Below, in pieces: positions 1-7,355 of a DNA stretch of 7,877 nt. Below the pieces are notes generated by a model. The model was not told where the DNA came from and did not search any database. It worked only from the letters and a program-made list of their open reading frames with translations. The DNA is from Bacteroidales bacterium (GTDB taxonomy: Bacteria > Bacteroidota > Bacteroidia > Bacteroidales > F082): NCBI GenBank assembly GCA_017616675.1, contig JAFZXR010000050.1:1-7877 (forward strand). Reading direction: 5' to 3'. Numbering within the stretch: the first letter of the stretch is position 1; every line of letters begins with the position of its first letter. Made by a program: the position numbers and the translations under genes.

Positions 1-1
1 A

Positions 2-361
2 AAGAAGCTCGTTTTGTATTTTTATCCGAAGGACAGCACCCCGGGCTGCACCGCCGAAGCCTGCGACCTCCGCGACAACTATCATCGCTTCATCGCGTTG
101 GGTTACAACGTTTTGGGAGTTAGCCGCGACAGCGCCGCTTCACACCAGAAGTTCATCGCAAAATACGAGCTGCCGTTCCACCTCATCGCCGACACCGACC
201 TCACCATCCTCAAAGCTTACGAGGCCTGGGGCGAAAAGAAAATGTACGGCAAAACGACCGAAGGAACTTTAAGAACAACTTACGTCATCGATGAAAAAGG
301 CATTATCATAGACGCAATTGGGAAGGTGGACACCAAAAATCACAGCTCGCAAATTTTGTAA
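2..361 (+). CDS. bcp: Peroxiredoxin, BCP/PrxQ type (thioredoxin-dependent thiol peroxidase), 5' end missing
   Basis: This is the C-terminal 119 residues of a bacterioferritin-comigratory-protein peroxiredoxin, a cytoplasmic enzyme that reduces hydrogen peroxide and organic hydroperoxides using thioredoxin. The frame is open from base 2 (KKLVLYFYPKDSTPGCTAEAC), so the TTG at 14 is an internal Leu codon and not a start; about 30 N-terminal residues lie outside the window. The peroxidatic Cys (TGC, 47-49) sits in the PGCT motif, and a second Cys five residues later (62-64) is the resolving Cys of the atypical two-Cys BCP pattern. GVSRDS, the later LIAD, and the end TKNHSSQIL also fit the family, so the 3' end is complete (TAA). 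Only 2 bases separate it from the next gene, which suggests cotranscription. The family assignment is firm; the physiological substrate is inferred from the family. Confidence 0.95.
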   Translation, partial: KKLVLYFYPKDSTPGCTAEACDLRDNYHRFIALGYNVLGVSRDSAASHQKFIAKYELPFHLIADTDLTILKAYEAWGEKKMYGKTTEGTLRTTYVIDEKGIIIDAIGKVDTKNHSSQIL

Positions 362-363
362 TC

Positions 364-1287
364 ATGAAAAAGCTTCTTTTTATTGCCATTTTCAGCATTT
401 TGGCGCTTTCAATCACAGCGCAGGAGATGCTCGTCGGCTCGTATAATATAAGGTATAAAAACCGCAACGACAGCATTAACGGCAACGTCTGGACCAAGCG
501 CTGCCAGGTGATTTGCGACCAGGTCAACTTCATGAATCCGCTGATTTTCGGCACTCAGGAAGTGCTTTACGGTCAGCTTCAAGACATGCTGAAAGGTCTC
601 GATGGCTACGACTACATCGGCATCGGCCGCGACGACGGCAACCGCGCTGGCGAACACGAAGCTATTTTCTATAAGAAAGACCAGCTCACTCTCCTCGACA
701 GCGGCAACTTCTGGCTCAGCGAAACGCCCGAAAAACCTGGTCTCGGCTGGGATGCCGCCTGCATCCGCATCTGCACCTGGGGCAAGTTCCAAGTCAACGC
801 AAAGAAGAAAAAAGACCGCACGACATTCTATTTCTTTAACTTGCATATGGACCACGTCGGCATCGTGGCGCGTCGTGAGGCGGCGAAACTGGTGGTCGAG
901 CGAATCCGCGAGATTGCTCAAGGCGCTCCTGTCATCCTCACAGGCGACTTCAACGTCGACCAGACTAACGAAATCTACAATATTTTCATCGACTCAGGCC
1001 TCTTGAAAGACTCCTACGAAGCCGCCCGCATCCGCTTCGCCGAAAACGGCACCTTCAACGCTTTCAAGACCGAATACTTCACAACCAGCCGCATCGACCA
1101 CGTCTTCGTGTCACCGTCAACAACAGTTGAGGCTTACGGCGTTCTCACCAACAGCTACTGGACCGAAAACGAGACCCCGGCCGCCGCAGAAAAAGCCTCC
1201 GACGCGCCACAAGAGATATGGTTTAGCAACACCACGCGAAGAAATCCTTCGGATCACTATCCGGTTTTCGTAAGAATAAAAATGTAG
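364..1287 (+). CDS. Secreted endonuclease/exonuclease/phosphatase family hydrolase
   Basis: This 307-residue protein has a Sec signal peptide (residues 1 to about 19, ending SITAQ) and then one EEP-fold (DNase I-like) domain. The metal-site and catalytic motifs appear in the expected order: SYNIR (Asn28), TQEV (Glu66), NLHMDH (His161), TGDFNVD (Asp195, Asn197), IDHVF (Asp245) and SDHYPV (Asp297, His298). All key residues seem present, so it is probably an active Mg-dependent phosphodiesterase or phosphatase in the periplasm or outside the cell. Nucleic acid, sugar phosphate and phospholipid head groups are all possible substrates, and the sequence does not decide among them. A stretch of about 25 residues rich in Ala, Glu and Thr (267-292) precedes the final SDH motif. 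The ATG at 364 is chosen because it opens the signal peptide and lies 2 bases after the peroxiredoxin stop. A truncated frame follows after 5 bases. Confidence 0.9.
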   Translation: MKKLLFIAIFSILALSITAQEMLVGSYNIRYKNRNDSINGNVWTKRCQVICDQVNFMNPLIFGTQEVLYGQLQDMLKGLDGYDYIGIGRDDGNRAGEHEAIFYKKDQLTLLDSGNFWLSETPEKPGLGWDAACIRICTWGKFQVNAKKKKDRTTFYFFNLHMDHVGIVARREAAKLVVERIREIAQGAPVILTGDFNVDQTNEIYNIFIDSGLLKDSYEAARIRFAENGTFNAFKTEYFTTSRIDHVFVSPSTTVEAYGVLTNSYWTENETPAAAEKASDAPQEIWFSNTTRRNPSDHYPVFVRIKM

Positions 1288-1292
1288 GGATC

Positions 1293-1382
1293 ATGAGGAA
1301 AATTCTGACCTTCCCCCTGATTGTCACAGCCATGACGGCATCAGCGCAAAACGACGCTATCATCACCCGCACCGGGCTCTAA
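1293..1382 (+). pseudogene. Signal-peptide-only remnant of a lost secreted protein gene
   Basis: A 29-codon frame starts with ATG 5 bases after the preceding stop. It reads MRKILTFPLIVTAMTASAQ followed by NDAIITRTGL and TAA (1380-1382). The first 19 residues form a textbook Sec signal peptide: a short basic start, a hydrophobic core and an ASA|Q cleavage site like those of neighbouring secreted proteins. Only about 10 mature residues remain, and the converging acyltransferase gene ends 11 bases further on. The operon-like spacing and good signal peptide suggest the start of a real third gene of the unit whose body has been lost. A genuine very small secreted peptide is the alternative. The mature part is too short for family assignment. 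Confidence 0.45.
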
Positions 1383-1393
1383 CATCCGGGCGA

Positions 1394-2479
1394 CTAACTC
1401 CTTCCTCCCGTCAGTAAACTCGTGGTCTTAGGCATTATTCTGTGCATCAAGGCATACAAGATTATACACACTACCACCGGGACAAGCAGCTCGGCGGCGT
1501 AGACAAGCCAGAAATGCAGCGGAGTGTTGCTGATTTTGCCCGAAAGCGGCTCCACCAGCAGATAATACATGATCGTGGGATGTATCGCGAAAAGCAGGAA
1601 ATTGCTGTCGGCGATAAACGGCCTCGGCTTCAGCTGACGACGCTCCACCAGCAGCGACGCTATCTGCAACGTCGGTATCACCGAGACGATGCTGAACACA
1701 TTCTCCGCCAGACTGGTGTAACGCCCGTAAGTCATGCATTGCCACACATGAACCACAAGAGCTGCCGTGGTGACGGCAACCGACAGCCACATTGGCACCT
1801 TACGCGCCATCTCGACCATATTTTGCTTATGAATTCCCATATAGGCGCCTACGCTGAAAAACAGCAGTGCAGCCGGAAATCTCTTGAAGATAGGGTGTAA
1901 ACCCTCGGGGAACGGCATCAGATATAAGAATGCGAAGAGCAGCAGCACATAAGGTCTCCGTCCCTTGAGCAGCAAAAACAGCTGCGGAGCGAGCAGACAG
2001 ACGACCATGAGATCGCGGAGGAACCATAGCTGGAAGTCTTTAGGCATGCCCTGATATCCTTCGCCATAGCCGATGATGACGTCGATAATGTTCTTGAAAT
2101 GGAAGGTGTCGCTCGGAATCCAGCTCGCATGGCCCTGAAACACCACGACAAGCATCTGAAAACCCCAGACAAAGAAATTCCAAAACACATAAGGCACGAA
2201 AAGGGTGCGCACACGCTTGCGGATCTTCGAACGGTAGTCGTCGATGGTAAACGTCTCAGGCTTCCTGAAAAACCAATAACCCGAAAACATGAAAAACGCT
2301 GGCACGGCGAGTCTTATGACGGTTCGCGTGATGTAGAGGAACACCGCGCTCACGCCCGCTTGAGGCATCGAATAATAAAGCGGAGTGTCGGCATGGATCA
2401 ACACTATGAGAAGCATGAGAGGATAGCGCAGCCAGTCGACGGTCTGCGATTGTAGCTTATCGATGTCGGTGTTGCTCAT
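1394..2479 (-). CDS. Integral-membrane acyltransferase 3 family protein
   Basis: This 361-residue polytopic inner-membrane protein is of the acyltransferase 3 type (PF01757-like, as in OatA or the sugar O-acetyltransferases). Such proteins move acyl groups, usually acetyl, onto cell-surface sugars or peptidoglycan. About ten hydrophobic segments can be seen, roughly at 18-30, 44-70, 94-114, 151-171, 177-190, 200-215, 229-245, 258-277, 291-308 and 323-346. Family hallmarks are the His in the first membrane segment (LIVLIHA, His29), FFMFSGYWFFRK (62-73), the WFLRDLMV motif (152-159) and LFAIHP (297-301). There is no fused SGNH domain. The ATG at 2479 lies 27 bases after the stop of the outer membrane protein gene on the same strand, with no promoter-like box between, so the two are probably cotranscribed. 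The substrate is unknown; no polysaccharide genes adjoin it. Confidence 0.88.
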   Translation of the reverse strand: MSNTDIDKLQSQTVDWLRYPLMLLIVLIHADTPLYYSMPQAGVSAVFLYITRTVIRLAVPAFFMFSGYWFFRKPETFTIDDYRSKIRKRVRTLFVPYVFWNFFVWGFQMLVVVFQGHASWIPSDTFHFKNIIDVIIGYGEGYQGMPKDFQLWFLRDLMVVCLLAPQLFLLLKGRRPYVLLLFAFLYLMPFPEGLHPIFKRFPAALLFFSVGAYMGIHKQNMVEMARKVPMWLSVAVTTAALVVHVWQCMTYGRYTSLAENVFSIVSVIPTLQIASLLVERRQLKPRPFIADSNFLLFAIHPTIMYYLLVEPLSGKISNTPLHFWLVYAAELLVPVVVCIILYALMHRIMPKTTSLLTGGRS

Positions 2480-2506
2480 ATTCGCGACGATTAATCAATA
2501 AAAATT

Positions 2507-5161
2507 TTATTCGAGGCTGTCGCCTGATTCGCTGTCGCCTTCCTTGGCCCTCTGCTCGAGTTCCATCTTACCGAACCTGAATGTCACGCCAACCGAGATG
2601 TAACGGCTGTTGACCATCTTGTTGGTGTTGTCGGTGAGATAATATGGGTTGGTGTTCTTCGAACCTGAGCCGATGGTAGCACCCCAGTTGAAGAGGTCCT
2701 GCACGTTGACAAACACCGACATCTTACGGTTGAAGAAGTCGCTGCGCGCTCCGATGTTGAGCCAGTAACGTGCCTTACGCTCGGCGGCCAGGCTGATGGT
2801 AGGCGAGGAGTAACCCAATGCCATCGTCAGCTGATACTGGTTGAAGATCTTAGCCCAGGCGTTCACTCGCACGCTCCACGACCATTTGTCGTTCTCGTTG
2901 ACGGTATGTCTTACGTTGCCGAAAGCATCAGTACGGTCGTATTCCATATGATAGCCGTAGTTGTACACGTTGGCATACATCCTCACGTTGAAGAATCCCG
3001 TCGGACGGTATGTCATGTTGACCGAGGTGCCGTAACGCCACGAGCTTCCCATGTTATAAGGCACAGAGTAGCTCACCATGCGGTCGAGGAACTGATCATA
3101 CTCCGAGTCGGTGAGCGAGCTTATCTCGTTGGAGCTCAGGCGTCCGTAGGCCTCCCATCCGATGTTGCCGAAGCGTTCGAAGAACTTCTGCCATCCCATC
3201 TCCATGTTATGGGTGTAAGAGCTCTTCAAGCCGTCGGGATTACCTGTCGAATAGCTGCTCTCGCCGTATCTGCGGAACTTGCTGACTTCTTCCTCATCGG
3301 GATTCGACATCCTCAACGAATAGTTGAGTTTGATGTTATGCATGCTCTGCGTGCGGTAGGTGAGGTGTATCGACGGACGGAATGTGAAGTAGCTCAAGGT
3401 GTTTTTGTCGGCGAACGGCATGGCGCTGGTGTAGTCGTATGTCACTATCTCCGGACCTGCGCCGAGGCCTGTGCTCAAGGTGAAGCCGCCCCAGCGGTGT
3501 GTCCAGTTGACGTCGGCGCTGATGTCGGTCTCGGTACCTTTATATTTATACGCGCGTAGCTCGTCGATGACCTCGCCGAGCGAGTCGTTGTAACGGTCGT
3601 AGGTGTTGTCGTTGTTACGGAAGTCGACACGCAAGCCGTAGCTCATCTCGCCGTTCTGGCTGTACGGACGGTTGTAGCGTGCGTCGAGGCTGGCACCCTG
3701 CATGTTCTGGTCGGTGAGCATGTAACGGTGCTCGTCGTCGGTGCCCGGGAAGGTGTGCGTCCAGTAATAACGGTTGTACCACTGCTCGTTGGAGTTATGC
3801 ATAATCCTCGAGTTGAAGCTGAGACGCAGGTTATGACCGAGGTTGTCGAATTTCTTGGTGTAGTCGGCACCGAAATGCCCGAAGATGTTATTAGCGTCGG
3901 TCTTGCTCCATGTCGAGTCGATGATGTCGATCTCTGGCACCGAGTCGAGGTAACGCTGGTTCTGTGCGCGGAACATCTTGTTGCCGTTGAAGTTATAGAA
4001 TCCTCCCGCGTCGAACGAGATGGTGCTCATGCTGTCGATTTCGTAGTCGACGCCCAGGAAGATGTTGGCACTCACGCTGCGGTTGGCGTCGCGCTGGTTT
4101 GTGGTGTCGGACCATGTTATCTCATAGTCTTCGATGCTGTCGTTGTAACGGCGCATCTGCTCCCATCCGTTGGTGGTGTTGTCGCGGTCGCTGAAACGTC
4201 CCGACGCGAACACGTTGACACTCAAGCGGTCGCGCTTCCACATATAACTCACCCAAGGTGAGACGAATGGCTGTGTCGAGCCGTTCACGCCGAAGCTCAC
4301 AAACTGGTTGCTCTTCACGTGTGCCGACGTCACGATGTTGATCACTGCCTCAGCGTCGGTGGCATATTTCGCTGACGGGTTGGTGATCGTCTCGATGCGT
4401 TCGATGGCGTTGGCGGGCAAGGTCTGCAGGTAAGTCTTGAGGTTCTCGTCGGTGAGCTTCGAAGGCTTGTCGTTGACCCAGATCTCCACGCTCGACACGC
4501 CTCGAAGCGTGATGTTGCCTTCCACGTCGACCTCCACGCCCGGAGCGTTCTGCAGAGCGTCCTCCGTGGTGCCTGTCTGTATCGACGGGTCCTCGCTCAC
4601 GTTGTAGATGAGTTTCTCGCCATCCATCGCGAAGAGCGGCTTCTCGGCTGTAACCACCACAGCGTCAAGGGTTAAGGAGCCCTCATGAAGCTTCAAGATG
4701 CCAAGGTCGGTGTTGTTGGTCACAGTAAACGGATGCCAGTATGTCTCATAGCCGATGGCTGATACACGCAGTAAAAACGAGCCTTGCGGCACGCTCTGGA
4801 GCTCGAAGATGCCCTCGTAGTTGGTCACTCCGCCTTTCACAAAGGTGCTGTCGATGGAGTCGAGCACGGCGAGGTTGACAAACGGTATCGGCTCGCCATT
4901 CTTCTCGTCGAGGAGCATGCCCACCACGGTGAAGGTGTCGCCTTCGCGTACCTTTTTCTTCTGTTTCACCTGCGGAGTCTGCATGTCCTGCTGGTTCCAC
5001 TGACGGTCGCCACCCGGACGCTGTCCAGGAGGTCTGCCGCCTGGAAATCTTCCGCCGCCGCCTGGAGGACCTCCACCCGGAGGAAACTGAGCCATGGCGG
5101 CCATCGACGACAATATCATCGTCATCAAAAACAAAAGTCTGAAGAGAACTGCCCGTTTCAT
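2507..5161 (-). CDS. Outer membrane beta-barrel protein, TonB-receptor-like, with carboxypeptidase-regulatory-like and plug domains
   Basis: This is an 884-residue outer membrane protein. Residues 1-24 are a signal peptide ending AAMA|Q. A Gly/Pro/Arg-rich low-complexity segment follows (26-52), then a basic patch KQKKK (66-70). A carboxypeptidase-regulatory-like beta-sandwich spans about 75-158 (TVVGMLLDEKNGEPIPFVNL, then GIFELQSVPQGSFLLRVSAIGYE). The plug region spans about 163-280, with LDAVVVTAEKP, a DALQNAPGVEVD motif, ITLRGVSSVEIWVNDKP and IERIETITNPSAKY. The remaining 580 or so residues are rich in alternating aromatic strands and include FVNVQDLFNW near the end; the last strand is ISVGVTFRF, followed by a 21-residue acidic tail. 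This matches the 'outer membrane beta-barrel family' (PF14905-like) group of Bacteroidota. No SusD partner is present, so glycan import of the SusC type is not supported; cargo is unknown. It is probably cotranscribed with the acyltransferase downstream. Confidence 0.92.
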   Translation of the reverse strand: MKRAVLFRLLFLMTMILSSMAAMAQFPPGGGPPGGGGRFPGGRPPGQRPGGDRQWNQQDMQTPQVKQKKKVREGDTFTVVGMLLDEKNGEPIPFVNLAVLDSIDSTFVKGGVTNYEGIFELQSVPQGSFLLRVSAIGYETYWHPFTVTNNTDLGILKLHEGSLTLDAVVVTAEKPLFAMDGEKLIYNVSEDPSIQTGTTEDALQNAPGVEVDVEGNITLRGVSSVEIWVNDKPSKLTDENLKTYLQTLPANAIERIETITNPSAKYATDAEAVINIVTSAHVKSNQFVSFGVNGSTQPFVSPWVSYMWKRDRLSVNVFASGRFSDRDNTTNGWEQMRRYNDSIEDYEITWSDTTNQRDANRSVSANIFLGVDYEIDSMSTISFDAGGFYNFNGNKMFRAQNQRYLDSVPEIDIIDSTWSKTDANNIFGHFGADYTKKFDNLGHNLRLSFNSRIMHNSNEQWYNRYYWTHTFPGTDDEHRYMLTDQNMQGASLDARYNRPYSQNGEMSYGLRVDFRNNDNTYDRYNDSLGEVIDELRAYKYKGTETDISADVNWTHRWGGFTLSTGLGAGPEIVTYDYTSAMPFADKNTLSYFTFRPSIHLTYRTQSMHNIKLNYSLRMSNPDEEEVSKFRRYGESSYSTGNPDGLKSSYTHNMEMGWQKFFERFGNIGWEAYGRLSSNEISSLTDSEYDQFLDRMVSYSVPYNMGSSWRYGTSVNMTYRPTGFFNVRMYANVYNYGYHMEYDRTDAFGNVRHTVNENDKWSWSVRVNAWAKIFNQYQLTMALGYSSPTISLAAERKARYWLNIGARSDFFNRKMSVFVNVQDLFNWGATIGSGSKNTNPYYLTDNTNKMVNSRYISVGVTFRFGKMELEQRAKEGDSESGDSLE

Positions 5162-5187
5162 TGCCTTAAAATCTTTTTTAACAGATG

Positions 5188-5221
5188 CAAAAATAATTTA
5201 TTTTCATAAAATAATGGCAAA
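5188..5221 (-). promoter_or_regulatory. Bacteroidota-type promoter for the outer membrane protein gene
   Basis: On the - strand, TTTG (5221-5218) and TATTTTTG (5195-5188, matching TAnnTTTG) are separated by 22 bases, close to the spacing known for the primary sigma factor of Bacteroides. Transcription would start near 5181, giving a leader of about 20 bases before the ATG at 5161. This is inferred from consensus only. Confidence 0.6.
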
Positions 5222-5288
5222 AAATTTTTCGAAACGACAAAAAAAGCTTTTGAAACGGAAAAAATGAAATTATAAATGAGTTTATTTG

Positions 5289-5296
5289 TATCTTTG
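5289..5296 (+). promoter_or_regulatory. Bacteroidota-type -7 box for the C10 protease gene
   Basis: TATCTTTG exactly fits TAnnTTTG. No good TTTG lies 17-23 bases upstream; the closest is at 5249-5252, which is 36 bases away, so the -33 element is weak or absent and an activator may be needed. Transcription would start near 5303, about 16 bases before the ATG at 5319. This position argues against the upstream in-frame TTG at 5286 being the start, because that TTG lies inside the promoter. Confidence 0.5.
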
Positions 5297-5318
5297 CGAA
5301 AAATTTGAAAACAACACA

Positions 5319-7301
5319 ATGAAGAAGCTCTGTCTGTTAATTGTATCTATAGCAATGTTGTCAGGACTTGCCGCTAACCCCGTCGATGTTGAGACGGCGC
5401 AACGTCTTGGCGCGAGATTCATGCTCGCGGGCAATCGTGCTGAATCGGCTTCGATGAGCCTGGCTTATATCGGAAAAACAGATACAGGCACTACCGCCTT
5501 TTATGTGTTCAACTGCCAGCCGAAAGGCTTCGTGATAGTGTCGGCCGATGACCGCATGCGCCCTGTCTTGGCTTATTCTACGGAGAGTAGCTTCGATGTC
5601 GTGGCTGCCGAGGAAGGTCCGACGGTGTTTCTCGAGGCATATTCCGCTGACTTGCAGACAGCCATATCTGAAAATCTAACTCAATCGCAAGATATTGCAG
5701 CTCAATGGCTTATGCTTGAAGAAAAAGGCATGCTCTCGAGCCGCGGCGACCGTACTGTGGGACCGCTCTGCAGCTCCATATGGCATCAGACACAGCTCTA
5801 CAACGACCAGTGTCCTGTCGACGCGGAAGGCTACAACGGCCACGTGAAGGTGGGATGTGTCGCCAACGCCATGGCACAGCTGATGCGTTACTGGGAATGG
5901 CCTAAGACAGGCGTGGGCTCGCATAGCTACTACTGCTACGGATACGGCAGCACGTCGTATGGCACCCTGACAGCAAACTTCGGAGATGCCGACTACCGCT
6001 ATGAGCTGATGCCCGACTTCCTCGATTACACCAGCCCTCAAGCTCAGATCGATGCGGTGGCGTTGCTCGAATACCAGGCAGGTGTGAGTGTCGAGATGAA
6101 CTACGGCCCTAACGCCTCTGGAGCCTACTCGGGCGAGGTGGTGCCTGCCATGCAACAGTATTTCCGCTATTCCAACGAAGCCGATTTCATCGACAGAGAC
6201 GACTACAGCGACCAGCAGTGGATCAACATCATGAAAAACGAAATCGACAACGGCCGTCCGATGTATTATTCGGCTTATAGCTACACCAAAGACGGCACCC
6301 GCGGAGGTCACGCCTTCCTGTGCGACGGCTACGACAACAACAACTTCTTCCATTTCAACTGGGGATGGCAGGGCTTCGACAACGGATTCTACAGCATCAA
6401 CGCCATGGATCTCACGCATCATGCCTATAACTATAACCACGCCACCACGATTGACCTCGCGCCTAACGCCGAGTATTACAACCAGTCGACGCCATTAAGA
6501 AATATGGCTGTCGAGCCTTTGGAAGGAGGCACCGCCGTCAACATCACGATGAAGGCTCCGTCGAGAACCATCGGCGGCGCAACGTTGACCGCCATCGATT
6601 CCATCGTAGTGCTGATGAACGAGGCGCCGCTGCATACGTTTGTGTCGCCGACGCCAGGCGAACAGCTTGCTTATGAATATACCCTCGACGACGATGCTGC
6701 CGGCAAGGTGAACTATTTCACTGCTTATGTGGTGACTTCCGCCGGTCGCAGCAAAGCCTCGAAAAGCACAGTGAGCACATGGACCGCGACCGGCGGTGTG
6801 TGCAAGCCTCTGACCTTCCATCTGTTCGACTCAGCCGGCAACGGATGGCTCTCACCGGCAATCTCCATCTTCGATGAACGCAGAGTGGTACAGTATAGAA
6901 TCGGCCTCGACGAAGGATACGAGAGCACCGTGACGGTCGACATTCCGGTCGACTGCCAACTCACAATCTATTGGAACTATTGCAACATCGGCTACGAAGA
7001 CAACGACGCGCAATGCTCGTTCGAGGTATATAACTACAAAGGCGAGATGATATATGCCCAGACCGCCAAGCCCGAAGTGGGCGAGCTGTTCAGCTTCTAC
7101 AGCGATTACAACTACTCGGTGGAGCCTGTCTCCATCACCGAAGAGGATTACGTCGCGGTGACGGTTTTCGACGTCTTCGGTCGGCTCGTTTATGACGGAA
7201 ATATTGCTTCATTTGATGTGAATACCTTGACAAACGGCGTGTTTCTTCTGAAATATACCGCATCCGACGGCCATTTCACGACAATTAAAATCAAGAGATG
7301 A
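5319..7301 (+). CDS. Secreted C10 family cysteine protease (streptopain-like) with T9SS-type C-terminal tail
   Basis: This 660-residue secreted protease begins with a signal peptide (1 to about 19). An inhibitory Spi-type propeptide covers about 20-145, with the signature GFVIVSADDRMRPVLAYS (70-87). The mature C10 domain begins around TVGPLCSSIWHQ and runs to about 385. The catalytic Cys180 lies in GCVANAMAQLMRYWEWP (codon 5856-5858) and the catalytic His331 in GGHAFLCDGYD (codon 6309-6311). FNWGWQG (346-352) supplies the conserved Asn/Trp. A beta-rich region (390-490) follows, then a module with DSAGNGW (504-510) and a late Cys-x-Phe-Glu strand (about 495-583). The last 50 residues (VTVFDVFGRLVYDG, DVNTLTNGVFLLKY, TIKIKR) resemble the T9SS type A sorting domain, but without its PNP start. 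The ATG at 5319 is chosen because it opens the signal peptide downstream of the -7 box. It probably acts on extracellular proteins after T9SS export; the target is unknown. Confidence 0.92.
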   Translation: MKKLCLLIVSIAMLSGLAANPVDVETAQRLGARFMLAGNRAESASMSLAYIGKTDTGTTAFYVFNCQPKGFVIVSADDRMRPVLAYSTESSFDVVAAEEGPTVFLEAYSADLQTAISENLTQSQDIAAQWLMLEEKGMLSSRGDRTVGPLCSSIWHQTQLYNDQCPVDAEGYNGHVKVGCVANAMAQLMRYWEWPKTGVGSHSYYCYGYGSTSYGTLTANFGDADYRYELMPDFLDYTSPQAQIDAVALLEYQAGVSVEMNYGPNASGAYSGEVVPAMQQYFRYSNEADFIDRDDYSDQQWINIMKNEIDNGRPMYYSAYSYTKDGTRGGHAFLCDGYDNNNFFHFNWGWQGFDNGFYSINAMDLTHHAYNYNHATTIDLAPNAEYYNQSTPLRNMAVEPLEGGTAVNITMKAPSRTIGGATLTAIDSIVVLMNEAPLHTFVSPTPGEQLAYEYTLDDDAAGKVNYFTAYVVTSAGRSKASKSTVSTWTATGGVCKPLTFHLFDSAGNGWLSPAISIFDERRVVQYRIGLDEGYESTVTVDIPVDCQLTIYWNYCNIGYEDNDAQCSFEVYNYKGEMIYAQTAKPEVGELFSFYSDYNYSVEPVSITEEDYVAVTVFDVFGRLVYDGNIASFDVNTLTNGVFLLKYTASDGHFTTIKIKR

Positions 7302-7316
7302 AAATTTTGAAATATT

Positions 7317-7347
7317 TTTATTTATCCGAAAAATAATCGTAATTTTG
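7317..7347 (+). promoter_or_regulatory. Bacteroidota-type promoter for the tryptophanase gene
   Basis: TAATTTTG (7340-7347) fits the TAnnTTTG -7 box exactly. A TTTA (7317-7320) lies 19 bases upstream as an imperfect -33 element. Transcription would start near 7354, leaving a leader of about 42 bases made almost wholly of A and T, with no Shine-Dalgarno sequence. No hairpin terminator for the preceding protease gene is visible in this gap. Confidence 0.55.
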
Positions 7348-7355
7348 CATCTCAA

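Noticed and set aside
1383..1393. A possible bidirectional terminator between the converging genes
   Set aside because: The CCGGGC copies are direct, not inverted, and no stem followed by a T run is seen on either strand.
2906..3559. A 217-codon + strand frame (and another at 3728-4261) opposite the outer membrane protein gene
   Set aside because: Both are antisense to a well-supported barrel domain, are Val/Ala/His-rich and show no signal peptide, motif or start context.
2507..5161. A SusC-type glycan importer as the identity of the outer membrane protein
   Set aside because: There is no SusD gene beside it, and at 884 residues it is shorter than typical SusC proteins (about 1000). The plug and barrel motifs fit the general outer membrane beta-barrel family better.
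5286..5318. An 11-residue N-terminal extension of the protease starting at TTG 5286
   Set aside because: The TTG lies immediately before and overlaps the promoter -7 box, and the extension would put charged residues in front of a normal signal peptide that begins at ATG 5319.
5676..6440. A 254-codon open frame on the - strand inside the protease gene
   Set aside because: It lies entirely opposite the protease, whose catalytic motifs are clear. Its translation is a Val/His/Arg-rich run with no recognisable domain, as expected from the complement of this codon usage.
7298..7336. A 12-codon frame (MKILKYFYLSEK) overlapping the protease stop, as a possible leader peptide for tryptophanase
   Set aside because: It has no Trp codon and lies upstream of the predicted tryptophanase promoter, so it would not be in that transcript.
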